Part shown: piece after piece, positions 26,790-34,844 of the stretch
Position numbering within the stretch: position 1 is the stretch's first letter
Layout: each line of letters starts with the position of its first letter
Source: Oscillospiraceae bacterium
GTDB lineage: Bacteria; Bacillota; Clostridia; Oscillospirales; Ruminococcaceae
Assembly: GCA_021201135.1 (NCBI GenBank)
Contig: JAJQGT010000027.1
Span: 1-46,735, forward strand
DNA length: 46,735 bases
Reading direction: 5' to 3'
Program-made: the position numbers and the translations under genes
Notes under the pieces: model-generated
Told to the model about the DNA's origin: nothing
The model's input: the letters and a program-made list of their open reading frames with translations, nothing else
Databases searched by the model: none

Positions 26790-26900
26790 GGTCCCATTTC
26801 GCAATCGGCAGGGATTCGCCGACTTTTTCAGGTTCTCACTTGATGGCAGAGACTCGCCGCTTTTTTCGTTCTCACTTGATGGTAGAGAATCACCGCTTTG
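26790..26900 (-). ncRNA. Type III antitoxin-like RNA repeats
   Basis: Three tandem units on the minus strand: 26868-26900 and 26831-26866 are near-identical (AAAGCGG.GA.TCTCT.CCATCAAGTGAGAAC, about 36 bases), and 26790-26828 is a diverged third copy. A small hairpin GGAGC-TAT-GCTCC precedes them near 26908-26920. The order promoter, repeats, terminator, ToxN-like gene is that of type III antitoxin RNAs. Confidence 0.7.
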
Positions 26901-26932
26901 AAAGTGCGGAGCATAGCTCCACCTTCAATTAC

Positions 26933-26961
26933 ATTATACACAATCCGCAGACAGAAATCAA
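26933..26961 (-). promoter_or_regulatory. Promoter of the type III antitoxin locus
   Basis: TTGATT (26956-26961), 17 bases, TATAAT (26933-26938), minus strand, about 33 bases before the first repeat. It may also feed capA and guaA by read-through. Confidence 0.75.
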
Positions 26962-26999
26962 CCTTTTTCAAAAAATATTTTTCAGGGAAATGTACCCTG

Positions 27000-28097
27000 T
27001 CATCCCCCAAAATGCACCGTAAACTCCGACTGGTAGTCATAATACTTCTCGAGGGTTATCTCGTTCCACTCGGCTTCGGTGCCCTCGTAATAGATGTCGG
27101 TGAGATTCGGGCACTGGCAGAAGGCGAACTGACCTATAAACGTCACGCTCTTCGGGATTGTGATGCTCTCAAGCGTCTCGTTCTTTTCAAACACATTCAT
27201 ATCTATCGTCGTGACGCCGTCGGGGATTTCATAATCCGTGCCGGACTTGCCGAGAGGATAGCAGATAAGCTCGGTTATGTCCTTATCGAAAAGCACCCCG
27301 TCGACATCGGCATAGCTTGGGTTATTCTCATCGACCATGATGCCGGTCAGACTTTTGCAGTTATAGAAGGCTCCTTCTCCAATTTCGGTGACACTTGCGG
27401 GAATCGTCATATCTCTGAGACTATAGCAATACGAAAAAGCGCCACCACCTATACTTGTAATCTTGTCTGAAATCTCGAACTCTTCAAGGCTTTTACACAT
27501 GCAAAACATATCCTCAGGTATCGCCGTAAAGTTGTCCGGGATTGTGATAGAAACGAGGCTTTCGCAACTCGCAAACGCATTTTCTCCGATTACAGTAACA
27601 CTGTCGGGAATTGTAATTTCCTCTATTGCGTAACAGGCATAGAAAGCCGACTCGCCTATCCGTGTCACACTATCGGGAATCTCGACGTCAGTAAGATTCA
27701 TGCACCAGTAAAAGGCATAGTTCCCTATAGAATCCACGCCGTCCTGAATCTCAACCGAATAGATGAACTGCCTGTCATTGAACCACGGCGCATCGCCGTA
27801 TTCATAATCTACCGGCTCGAAATTCTCATAGAGAATCAGAGTACCCTCGGTGTTCTGCTCCCATGTGTCGGTAAAAGTTCCGTAGAAGAGGTATGCCGTG
27901 CCGTCGCCGTTGTCGATTTTCTGATAGGCTGTTGTTGTGTATGGGGCGGCGGTAGCTCTGGTGGCTTCGGTGGTGGCTTCTGTAGTAGCTTCGGTGACTT
28001 CCGTGGTGTTTTCTTGGGTTTCGGACTTGTCGGCGCAGGCGGTCAGGCATAGCACGAACGCCAGCACAAGACAAATCAGTGCTGATAATCTTTTCAT
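27000..28097 (-). CDS. Leucine-rich-repeat (BspA-type) lipoprotein
   Basis: A 365-residue surface lipoprotein. The signal peptide ends at lipobox LTAC with Cys21; a TTEATTEATTEAT linker follows; from about 115 to 350 there are some eight LRR_5 repeats of the form IPDSVTRIGESAFYACYAIEEIT. Family members bind host or cell-surface ligands. TAGGAG precedes the ATG. A weak 5-bp hairpin (CAGGG/CCCTG, 26983-26999) with a T-rich tail may end its transcript. Confidence 0.9.
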   Translation of the reverse strand: MKRLSALICLVLAFVLCLTACADKSETQENTTEVTEATTEATTEATRATAAPYTTTAYQKIDNGDGTAYLFYGTFTDTWEQNTEGTLILYENFEPVDYEYGDAPWFNDRQFIYSVEIQDGVDSIGNYAFYWCMNLTDVEIPDSVTRIGESAFYACYAIEEITIPDSVTVIGENAFASCESLVSITIPDNFTAIPEDMFCMCKSLEEFEISDKITSIGGGAFSYCYSLRDMTIPASVTEIGEGAFYNCKSLTGIMVDENNPSYADVDGVLFDKDITELICYPLGKSGTDYEIPDGVTTIDMNVFEKNETLESITIPKSVTFIGQFAFCQCPNLTDIYYEGTEAEWNEITLEKYYDYQSEFTVHFGG

Positions 28098-28178
28098 AAT
28101 TATTTCTCCTATCTTTTTCTTTCTATTATACTATTGCTGTGTTTATCTGTCAACAATTTTCAGGAATTGAAAATTTAA

Positions 28179-28203
28179 AAGCCTCCCGGATTCCGGAAGG
28201 CTT
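28179..28203 (-). terminator. Terminator of the SipW-like gene
   Basis: Stem AAGCCTTCCGG/CCGGGAGGCTT (one G-U pair) with a 3-base loop and a T-rich tail on the minus strand, 14 bases after the stop. Confidence 0.8.
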
Positions 28204-28216
28204 CACTACTGCTATG

Positions 28217-29359
28217 TTATTTCTTGTCCGAGTTCGCAAGTCTCTGCTTCTCTTCCTCAAGGAGCTTGATAAGCTCGTCGATTCTTGAGGATGTCGCCTG
28301 TGCGGGCTCGTTGGATGAGAGCGACTTCGCGACTTCGTCAAGCTTTGTTGCGGTCTCGGCGACGGTCGGAACGGGTTCGGGCTCTGCGACCGGTTCAGGC
28401 TCGGCAATAGGCTCGACGACGGGCTCGGGTTCCGCTAAAGGTTCGGCAGAAACTGTCGGCTCGGGTTCAACTGCCTTCGGTGCGGGAGTGCTCGTAACCG
28501 AGCGCCATACGAAGGGCTCTTCTGCGGGCTTTTCGGGCTCTGCCGTTGCTACGGGCTCGGTCTCGGTGGCTGTCGGCTCTTCCGCCTCGGTGTGAGTATA
28601 CTTCGGTGTGAAATCTCCGAAATCGAAGAGAGGCGCGTCCTTCTTCGGAGTCGAAGATTTCGCCGTCTGCTCGCTCGAGAAGCCGAAATCAAGGACGGAA
28701 TCGCCCGAGGTTCTGCTTTCGGTATCAAGGAACTGACTGCGGTTTATGTTGAAGGCGTCGACATCGCCGAAGCTCATGTCGGCGGCAAACTCCTCCTGCT
28801 CGGCTTTCTTCTGCCTCGAGGTAAGGATGAGCATTATTACTTCATAGATAATCAGGAGCGCGCAGGGAACAATCACGATAACGAGCATTCCGACTTTTGA
28901 CGATGCGAAGGTGATGACTCCGCCAAGGAATGTATCATAGGAAACCGCTCTGCCGATTATGTCCTCTTCGTCGACCGTCCACTGCTGATCGGCGGAGGTG
29001 CTGTCATACTTGACGATATAGCTCGTGGTGACGGTGCCGTCCTCGGCAGTGGTCGTCTGCGAGCCGACATAGCCGACGAGCGCCAGCTTTCCGTCTATGT
29101 TACATAAAATTACGTTGCCCTCGTTTTCGGGGAGAGTTCCCTCCTCGACGAAGACCGCCGCACCCTGAGGGATTCGCGGCTCCATGCCGCTTCCGCTCAT
29201 AATGTACACCCGCTTGCCGAAAATCGACGGTGCGGAATTGGAATCCTTGAAGATTCCGTACACAACGAATGTGCTGACAATCGCCAACGCGAGAATCACC
29301 ACAACAACTATTCCCACAATCTGCAAAGGCTTGCGCTTCTTGACAGTTTCCTGAAACAT
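28217..29359 (-). CDS. SipW-like signal-peptidase homologue, probably catalytically dead
   Basis: A 380-residue membrane protein. Helix 1 (14-35), then the S26 core with SGSGMEPRIPQGAAVFV at 55-71, EDIIGRAVSYDTFLGGVITF, a second helix (about 175-195) and a long Pro/Glu-rich cytoplasmic tail (EPEPVVEPIAEPEPV) ending in a short coiled coil. In SipW the active serine precedes MEP and a His lies in THR; here the residue before MEP is Gly and the THR region reads LALVGYVG. Both catalytic residues seem lost. AAAGG precedes ATG 29359. Perhaps a scaffold or regulator. Confidence 0.75.
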   Translation of the reverse strand: MFQETVKKRKPLQIVGIVVVVILALAIVSTFVVYGIFKDSNSAPSIFGKRVYIMSGSGMEPRIPQGAAVFVEEGTLPENEGNVILCNIDGKLALVGYVGSQTTTAEDGTVTTSYIVKYDSTSADQQWTVDEEDIIGRAVSYDTFLGGVITFASSKVGMLVIVIVPCALLIIYEVIMLILTSRQKKAEQEEFAADMSFGDVDAFNINRSQFLDTESRTSGDSVLDFGFSSEQTAKSSTPKKDAPLFDFGDFTPKYTHTEAEEPTATETEPVATAEPEKPAEEPFVWRSVTSTPAPKAVEPEPTVSAEPLAEPEPVVEPIAEPEPVAEPEPVPTVAETATKLDEVAKSLSSNEPAQATSSRIDELIKLLEEEKQRLANSDKK

Positions 29360-29443
29360 GATATCCAACCTTTCAAAATACAAATATGTAACGCACCACG
29401 TCAAAACCTGACATGAATACCCAACTTCCACGTTATCATAGAT

Positions 29444-29472
29444 AGTATATCACATTCCGCCGACAATAGCAA
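29444..29472 (-). promoter_or_regulatory. Promoter of the SipW-like gene
   Basis: TTGCTA (29467-29472), 17 bases, TATACT (29444-29449), minus strand. It leaves an ~85-base leader. Confidence 0.65.
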
Positions 29473-29517
29473 ATTGTTTTTTAGAAAAGATGAAAAAAAT
29501 TTTGTGGCTCTCCATGG

Positions 29518-29546
29518 TTGACAAATCAGGGTTCAGCGATTATAAT
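29518..29546 (+). promoter_or_regulatory. Promoter of tRNA-Thr
   Basis: Consensus TTGACA (29518-29523), 17 bases, TATAAT (29541-29546), 18 bases before the tRNA. Confidence 0.85.
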
Positions 29547-29564
29547 ATACTTTGTTGTGCAAAC

Positions 29565-29640
29565 GCTAGTATGGCTCAGTTGGTAGAGCAGCGCATTCGT
29601 AATGCGCAGGTCGTCGGTTCGAGTCCGACTACTAGCTCCA
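29565..29640 (+). tRNA. tRNA-Thr (anticodon CGT)
   Basis: 76 bases with encoded CCA. Acceptor stem GCTAGTA/TACTAGC, D-loop GGCTCAGTTGGTAGAGC, anticodon arm GCGCA-TTCGTAA-TGCGC (anticodon CGT, reads ACG), T-arm GTCGG-TTCGAGT-CCGAC. All stems pair. Confidence 0.95.
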
Positions 29641-29668
29641 ATCCTCTCGGAAACGGGAGGATTTTTTG
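29640..29668 (+). terminator. Terminator of tRNA-Thr
   Basis: A 10-bp stem (AATCCTCTCG/CGGGAGGATT) with a GAAA tetraloop and a T-run. Confidence 0.88.
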
Positions 29669-29674
29669 TATCGC

Positions 29675-29704
29675 TTGACAACATGCCTCTTACAGTATTA
29701 TAAT
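29675..29704 (+). promoter_or_regulatory. Promoter of the alcohol/aldehyde dehydrogenase operon
   Basis: TTGACA (29675-29680), 18 bases, TATAAT (29699-29704), just after the tRNA terminator. Confidence 0.75.
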
Positions 29705-29736
29705 TGAATAAAACTCTATGGACAGGAGTACACGTT

Positions 29737-30936
29737 ATGAATTTTATAAAGAAGGCTTATTGCAGGGTGTTTCAGACCTGCCTCTGGATTGCTTTGCCGG
29801 TTCTTCCGTATCGCGAACCCGAGATAATTAAAAGTATGAGATTGATTCCCGAGACAATCAGGTCTCAGAATCTCACCCGCCCGATTATCATTACCGACAA
29901 GGGCATTATGAGCCTCGGGCTCGTGAATCCGCTGATTGACGCTCTGAATCAGGCAAGCATGCCCTATTCCCTCTATGACGGCACCGTTGCAAACCCGACA
30001 ACCCAAAACGTTGCCGAGGCACTCGAGCTCTACAAGAAGGACAAGTGCGACTGCATCATCGGCTTTGGCGGTGGCTCGAGCATGGACTGTGCCAAGGCTC
30101 TCGGCGCGAGATACGCCCGACCGAAGAAGTCTCTGAACAAGATGAAGGGCATCCTTAAAGTCAGGAAAAAGATTCCTCTCTTAATCGCCGTTCCGACAAC
30201 CGCCGGAACAGGAAGCGAAACTACTCTGGCGGCGGTTATCGTCGATTCGGAGACCCGCCACAAGTACGCCATCAACGACTTCCCACTTATTCCGAAGTAT
30301 GCCGTCCTCGACCCCGAGACGACGCTGAGCCTTCCGAAATCCATCACTGCATCAACGGGCATGGACGCCCTGACGCACGCAGTCGAAGCATACATCGGTC
30401 GCTCGACCACCAAGCAGACGAGACAGGAAGCCCTGAAAGCCGTCAAGCTGATTTTCGAGAACCTTGACACCGCATATTCCGACGGCTCGAATATCGAGGC
30501 AAGAAGAAACATGCTCACTGCTTCCTACTATGCCGGTTGTGCCTTCACGAAGTCCTATGTTGGGTATGTCCATGCTGTGGCGCATTCACTGGGTGGAGAA
30601 TATAACGTCCCGCATGGTCTTGCAAATGCGATTTTACTGCCACATGTTTTAGAGGCATACGGGCACACGATTGACAAGAAGCTCCATAAGCTTGCGATTG
30701 CCGCAAACCTGGCGACTGCCGAAACTCCCGACGAGGAGGCGGCGAAGGCTTTCATCCAAGCTATCAAGGACATGAAGGTTCGCTACGGCATCGGCGATAA
30801 GATTCCCGAAATAAAGAAAGAGGACATCCCGAAGCTTGCGAAATACGCCGACAAGGAGGGCAATCCCCTCTATCCCGTCCCGGTGCTGATGGACGCATCG
30901 GAGCTCGAGCGCTTCTATTACGAGGTCATGGAATAA
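29737..30936 (+). CDS. Iron-containing alcohol dehydrogenase
   Basis: A 399-residue NAD(P)-dependent oxidoreductase of the Fe-ADH family. The dinucleotide loop is GFGGGSSMDCAKA; TAGTGSETT follows; metal ligands include Asp and His in GMDALTHAVEAY and His in VHAVAHSLGGEYNVPHG. ATG 29737 has AGGAG at proper spacing. It is 13 bases before an aldehyde dehydrogenase, so the pair probably interconverts an alcohol, aldehyde and acid in fermentation. Cytoplasmic; substrate not determinable. Confidence 0.93.
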   Translation: MNFIKKAYCRVFQTCLWIALPVLPYREPEIIKSMRLIPETIRSQNLTRPIIITDKGIMSLGLVNPLIDALNQASMPYSLYDGTVANPTTQNVAEALELYKKDKCDCIIGFGGGSSMDCAKALGARYARPKKSLNKMKGILKVRKKIPLLIAVPTTAGTGSETTLAAVIVDSETRHKYAINDFPLIPKYAVLDPETTLSLPKSITASTGMDALTHAVEAYIGRSTTKQTRQEALKAVKLIFENLDTAYSDGSNIEARRNMLTASYYAGCAFTKSYVGYVHAVAHSLGGEYNVPHGLANAILLPHVLEAYGHTIDKKLHKLAIAANLATAETPDEEAAKAFIQAIKDMKVRYGIGDKIPEIKKEDIPKLAKYADKEGNPLYPVPVLMDASELERFYYEVME

Positions 30937-30949
30937 GAAAGGAAAGACT

Positions 30950-32329
30950 ATGGAAAAAACTGAAATCCAAAAGATTGTTGCCACTCAGCGGGCATACTTT
31001 AAAGCCGGAAAAACTCTTGACGTAAGCGTGAGAATCTCGGCGCTCAAGGCTCTTAGAGCCGGCATCCAGAGGCACGAAGGTGAAATCAACAAGGCTCTCG
31101 AGATGGATCTCGGCAAGGGCGCTTTTGAATCGTATATGTGCGAGACGGGAATGGTCCTGAGCGAATTAAGCCACATGCTCTCACACATCAAGAGCTACGC
31201 GAAAGAGAAGACGGTTTCGACGCCGTTGGCGCAATTCCATGCCCACAGCTACAAAAAGCCGTCGCCCTATGGCGTCACCCTCATTATGAGCCCTTGGAAC
31301 TATCCCTTCCTGCTCACAATCTCCCCTCTCATAGATTCGATTGCCGCCGGAAACACAGCGGTCGTCAAGCCGAGCGCATATTCGCCCTATACAAGCGAGG
31401 TCATCAAGACCATTTTGCAGGAATGCTTCAACGAAGAATATGTCGCCGTCGTCACCGGAGGAAGAGCCGAAAACACAACGCTGCTTGAAGAGCATTTTGA
31501 CTACATCTTCTTTACCGGAAGCCAAGCTGTCGGGCGTGAGGTAATGAGGAAGGCTTCGGAGCATCTGACTCCCGTCACTCTCGAGCTCGGCGGCAAGAGC
31601 CCCTGCATAGTTGACAAAACCGCAAACCTTAAGCTTGCGGCGAAGAGGATCGTATTCGGAAAGTATCTTAACTGCGGGCAGACCTGCGTCGCGCCCGACT
31701 ATATCTATTGCGACGTTTCGATAAAGGACAAGCTCATGGACGAGCTCCGAAGCCAGATTAAGAAGCAGTTCGGCACCTCGCCGCTGATTAACCGGGACTA
31801 TGGCAAAATCATAAACGAGAAGCATTTCAAGCGCCTTTGCGGACTGATGGACATGGAGAAGGTCGCCATCGGCGGAAGGGCTGAAAGCGACACTCTTCGG
31901 ATAGAGCCGACCGTTATGGAGAACGTGACTTTTGAAGATAAAGTCATGCAGGAGGAGATTTTCGGTCCGATTCTGCCTGTACTTACTTACGAGAACCTCG
32001 ACGAGGCAATCGCACAAATCAACGACATGCCGCATCCCTTGGCGCTCTATCTCTTCACGACGAACAAAAAGAACGTGAAGAAAGTCACGTCGCAGGTAGG
32101 CTACGGCGGAGGCTGCATCAACGACACCATCATCCACCTCGCCACCACCGAAATGGGCTTCGGCGGCTTCGGCGAAAGCGGCATGGGCGCATACCACGGC
32201 AAGACCGGCTTCGACACCTTCACCCACTACAAGAGCATCGTCGACAAGAAGCTGTGGATAGATTTGCCGATGAGGTATCAGCCGTACAAGAAGATTTATG
32301 AGAAGATGGTAAGGTTGTTTATGAGGTAA
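30950..32329 (+). CDS. Aldehyde dehydrogenase
   Basis: A 459-residue class 3-like aldehyde dehydrogenase oxidising aldehydes to acids. Motifs: MSPWNYPFLLTISPLIDSIAAGN, cofactor loop FTGSQAVGREVM, general base in LELGGKSP, catalytic Cys in NCGQTCVAPDY, EEIFGPILPV. The C-terminus ends KKIYEKMVRLFMR, an amphipathic tail seen in membrane-associated members. AAAGGAAAG precedes the ATG. Co-transcribed with the alcohol dehydrogenase. Confidence 0.94.
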   Translation: MEKTEIQKIVATQRAYFKAGKTLDVSVRISALKALRAGIQRHEGEINKALEMDLGKGAFESYMCETGMVLSELSHMLSHIKSYAKEKTVSTPLAQFHAHSYKKPSPYGVTLIMSPWNYPFLLTISPLIDSIAAGNTAVVKPSAYSPYTSEVIKTILQECFNEEYVAVVTGGRAENTTLLEEHFDYIFFTGSQAVGREVMRKASEHLTPVTLELGGKSPCIVDKTANLKLAAKRIVFGKYLNCGQTCVAPDYIYCDVSIKDKLMDELRSQIKKQFGTSPLINRDYGKIINEKHFKRLCGLMDMEKVAIGGRAESDTLRIEPTVMENVTFEDKVMQEEIFGPILPVLTYENLDEAIAQINDMPHPLALYLFTTNKKNVKKVTSQVGYGGGCINDTIIHLATTEMGFGGFGESGMGAYHGKTGFDTFTHYKSIVDKKLWIDLPMRYQPYKKIYEKMVRLFMR

Positions 32330-32338
32330 CGCCTTTGG

Positions 32339-32392
32339 AAACCCCTCCACCGGCTTCGCCGGTCCCCCTCCCCTTTCAGGGGAGGCTTTTTT
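32339..32392 (+). repeat. Modular terminator-like repeat, copy 2
   Basis: ACCCCTCC, hairpin ACCGGC/GCCGGT, CCTCCCCTTTCAGGGGAGG and T6, ten bases after the aldehyde dehydrogenase stop. Same layout as the repeat after copA, with a changed middle hairpin. Confidence 0.8.
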
Positions 32393-32420
32393 CGTTCTCT
32401 CGAAAGTTTGTGCAGAATAC

Positions 32421-32471
32421 AAAAAGGCTCCCCTGAAAGGGGAGCTGGCGCCGAAGGCGACTGAGGGGTTT
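32421..32471 (-). repeat. Modular terminator-like repeat, copy 3
   Basis: On the minus strand ACCCCTCA, a short hairpin with loop TTCG, GCTCCCCTTTCAGGGGAGC and T5, starting at the kinase stop codon. Faces copy 2; together they separate the convergent genes. Confidence 0.8.
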
Positions 32472-33033
32472 ACAGCCCAAAATGCTCTTTTATCAATTTC
32501 GCCGCCTCTTCGGGTGGCATATTTGAATTGTCGATTCGGAAATAATTCTCATAAATCGCTTCCATTTCACCGGGGTGGCTCACCATGCGATAGTGCTTAT
32601 CGTCATCAAGAAGACGAGCTTCGGAAACTTCCAAATCCCGTTTGGAGGGCTTTGCCGCGAGGCGGGCTTCGGTTTTGTTTCGCTCGATTCGGATTTCCTG
32701 CGGAGCGTCAAGCTCGACGAAATAGACTTCAAGACTTTCGGCATTCTCCCGGCAGACCTCTTCAACATGCCGAAGATATTCGTATTCGGACGGCAGGTTG
32801 AAGGCGAACATGTAGGTGAAAATAAGCCCATACTTGCCGGACTTCGCGTATTCACGGAACACGACATCACGGAAGCCCTTGATGGCATCCGAGTTCCATT
32901 CGCCGAAGATTTCGAGCACCGGTTCGATTGTCATGTGGTTATGAAAGAGCCGCAAATCGGTTGTCTTCATGAGCTCCCGCCCGACCGTCATCTTCCCCAC
33001 CGCGGCATCGCCGACTATGTATACAAGCTTCAT
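32470..33033 (-). CDS. P-loop AAA/shikimate-kinase-like kinase
   Basis: A 187-residue P-loop protein. The Walker A is GDAAVGKMTVG (GKM-T, as in a known branch), followed by FHNHMTIEPV and ELDAPQEIRIERN. Such proteins phosphorylate small molecules or nucleotides; substrate unknown. ATG 33033 follows GGAGAGG; the frame stays open 13 codons upstream without a ribosome site. Monocistronic. Confidence 0.82.
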   Translation of the reverse strand: MKLVYIVGDAAVGKMTVGRELMKTTDLRLFHNHMTIEPVLEIFGEWNSDAIKGFRDVVFREYAKSGKYGLIFTYMFAFNLPSEYEYLRHVEEVCRENAESLEVYFVELDAPQEIRIERNKTEARLAAKPSKRDLEVSEARLLDDDKHYRMVSHPGEMEAIYENYFRIDNSNMPPEEAAKLIKEHFGL

Positions 33034-33093
33034 ATTTTCCTCTCCATAAATTAATTTCGATAATTGTAACATACAAGAGTTATATTGTCAAGA

Positions 33094-33121
33094 AAATCCC
33101 CACAGTTATCTGTGGGGATTT
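33094..33121 (-). terminator. Terminator of the small lipoprotein gene
   Basis: Perfect 12-bp stem AAATCCCCACAG/CTGTGGGGATTT with a 4-base loop, then TTTTC on the minus strand. Confidence 0.88.
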
Positions 33122-33124
33122 GTG

Positions 33125-33442
33125 TTACATGCCATCCGACAACCCATTACCGTTAGTATTATCCCCGTTCAGGGCATCCTCTCCGGCGTCGGAATTTTCA
33201 CTGCCGCCGATTCCCTCCGTCGGGGTTTCGGTGCCGGTGACATCGGAGATGTCGGTGGTGTCGGAGCCTGTCCAGTCGGCTACGCCTTCTGTGGTCGTAA
33301 CGGGCGTTGTGGTCGGCTCTGTCGTCGACGCTGTCGTGTTACGGGTGGTAACGTCGCCGTCGGTCATGTCGCCTGTGCAAGCGGATAACATCGTGACTGC
33401 GAGTACGAACGCTGTCAGTATCAGCAAAATTTTCTTTATCAT
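33125..33442 (-). CDS. Small Thr-rich lipoprotein
   Basis: 105 residues: signal peptide with lipobox LSAC (Cys22) and then a low-complexity Thr/Asp/Gly/Asn chain (TTASTTEPTTTPVTTTEG). No domain. AAAGGAAGC precedes the ATG. Surface-exposed; function unknown. Confidence 0.75.
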   Translation of the reverse strand: MIKKILLILTAFVLAVTMLSACTGDMTDGDVTTRNTTASTTEPTTTPVTTTEGVADWTGSDTTDISDVTGTETPTEGIGGSENSDAGEDALNGDNTNGNGLSDGM

Positions 33443-33516
33443 AAAAGCAAGCTTCCTTTCACAAATAGTATGCGTTTTTACGCAACACTATTGTATCCAG
33501 AAAGCTCGAAACTATT

Positions 33517-33945
33517 CTATATTGTGCGGTAGCTTATTTCCATGACATAGCCGGCGACCAATGCGGAGTTGAAATCTATGTCATACTTCGCCGTGATGCT
33601 CCCCTTGTCCTCGGAAATGTCGGATTTAAGCTCTTTCCCGAGAACCCCGACGGTCATGCTCCCGAAGGGCATGCGGTAAAGAGTCTGATTTCTCACTCCC
33701 GGCTCAACGAGGAAATCCGCTCCGTACATACCGGTTCTGACGAAGTTGAAGGTGTTGCCCTCAAGAATCATGTCGGTGTGGGAGCCGTTCGGCTGGTCGC
33801 CGTCCTCGGGGTCGAGGTCATAGCTCAGAACGCAACCCGTCTCGGTCATCTCAAGCTTTCCCTCGGTTATAACCTCCGTCACGTCCGGCTTCTCGTTCTT
33901 ATCCACAAGCATCGAATTTACTATTGTTATCATTACGTCTTTCAT
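33517..33945 (-). CDS. DUF1934 (YwiB-like) beta-barrel protein
   Basis: 142 residues, lipocalin-like small barrel of the DUF1934 family (ITEGKLEMTETGCVLSYDLDPED, RMPFGSMTVGVLGKEL, AKYDIDFNSALVAGYVMEISYR). Function not established. It starts 10 bases after murI and is probably co-transcribed. Confidence 0.85.
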   Translation of the reverse strand: MKDVMITIVNSMLVDKNEKPDVTEVITEGKLEMTETGCVLSYDLDPEDGDQPNGSHTDMILEGNTFNFVRTGMYGADFLVEPGVRNQTLYRMPFGSMTVGVLGKELKSDISEDKGSITAKYDIDFNSALVAGYVMEISYRTI

Positions 33946-33955
33946 GTTTATCCCC

Positions 33956-34786
33956 TTATTCGAGTGTACATCCTTTGATTTCGGCGTTGTCGAGCTCGCC
34001 GAGGAAGTGCACGGCGTTCTCTCTGAAAAGCTCCACGCTGTCGGTGCAGTATAGCGTCACCTTGCCCTCGGTTTCCCTGTCCGAAAGAAGATTGTTTTCG
34101 CTCAAGAGCCCGCTTGCATATCTTCCCGCTTCGCCGCCGGACGATATCAGCTTCACGCCGTCGCCCATCACGTCGCCTATTACGTCGGCGATTATCGGAT
34201 AGTGCGTGCAACCCATGATTAAGGTGTCGACGCCGGTCTCCTTGAGCGGCTCGAGGTACTCCCGGGCTATCATCGTGCAGGGAAGATTATCTCTGCCGAC
34301 AAAGCCGTTCTCGACAAGCGGCACGAACATCGGGCAGTCTTTTTCGTAAACCTCCGCCTCGGGCATTATTTCGTTTATGAGACGCTTATAGCTTCCGCTT
34401 CTGATAGTCGCCGATGTGCCGATAACGGCGATTTTGCCGTTCTTGGTGGCATTAATTGCGGCGAGCACTGCCGGTCGGATTACTCCGGTATAGAGCCCTT
34501 CGGCTTCGAGTGTGGCGGGGTCGACGACGGAAGAGACCGTTCCGCAGGCGGCGATGGTCAGCTTCACTCCGAACTGCTTCAGGAAATCGAAGTCCTGAAG
34601 AGCATACTTCGTTATCGTCTCGCGGCTTTTCGTGCCATAGGGCACCCTTGCGGTGTCGCCGAGGTAGATTATATTTTCGTGCGGCATTAAACGTGTTAAT
34701 TCACGGACGGCGGTGAGTCCTCCGAGCCCCGAATCGAACACGCCGATTGCACTGTTTTTTGTTATATTTTCGGTTGTATTGGTCAT
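33956..34786 (-). CDS. murI: Glutamate racemase
   Basis: A 276-residue enzyme making D-glutamate for peptidoglycan. It has IGVFDSGLGGLTAVREL, the first catalytic cysteine in AACGTVSSVV (commonly ACNTAS) and the second in MGCTHYP. Cytoplasmic. It precedes DUF1934 by 10 bases. Confidence 0.94.
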   Translation of the reverse strand: MTNTTENITKNSAIGVFDSGLGGLTAVRELTRLMPHENIIYLGDTARVPYGTKSRETITKYALQDFDFLKQFGVKLTIAACGTVSSVVDPATLEAEGLYTGVIRPAVLAAINATKNGKIAVIGTSATIRSGSYKRLINEIMPEAEVYEKDCPMFVPLVENGFVGRDNLPCTMIAREYLEPLKETGVDTLIMGCTHYPIIADVIGDVMGDGVKLISSGGEAGRYASGLLSENNLLSDRETEGKVTLYCTDSVELFRENAVHFLGELDNAEIKGCTLE

Positions 34787-34844
34787 TATAATGTCAAATC
34801 CCCGTTGGGTATTGTTCTGATATAGTATTCGGAATTCTTAAGAA

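Noticed and set aside
26790..26900. CRISPR-like mini-array
   Set aside because: The units are contiguous with no unique spacers and sit between a promoter, a terminator and a ToxN-like gene.
26828..27040. 70-residue minus-strand open frame over the antitoxin repeats
   Set aside because: It is composed of the repeats and promoter, lacks a family match and has no ribosome site; better explained as the RNA antitoxin region.
31181..32422. 413-residue minus-strand frame opposite the aldehyde dehydrogenase
   Set aside because: Shadow frame of a well-supported gene; no homology recognised.
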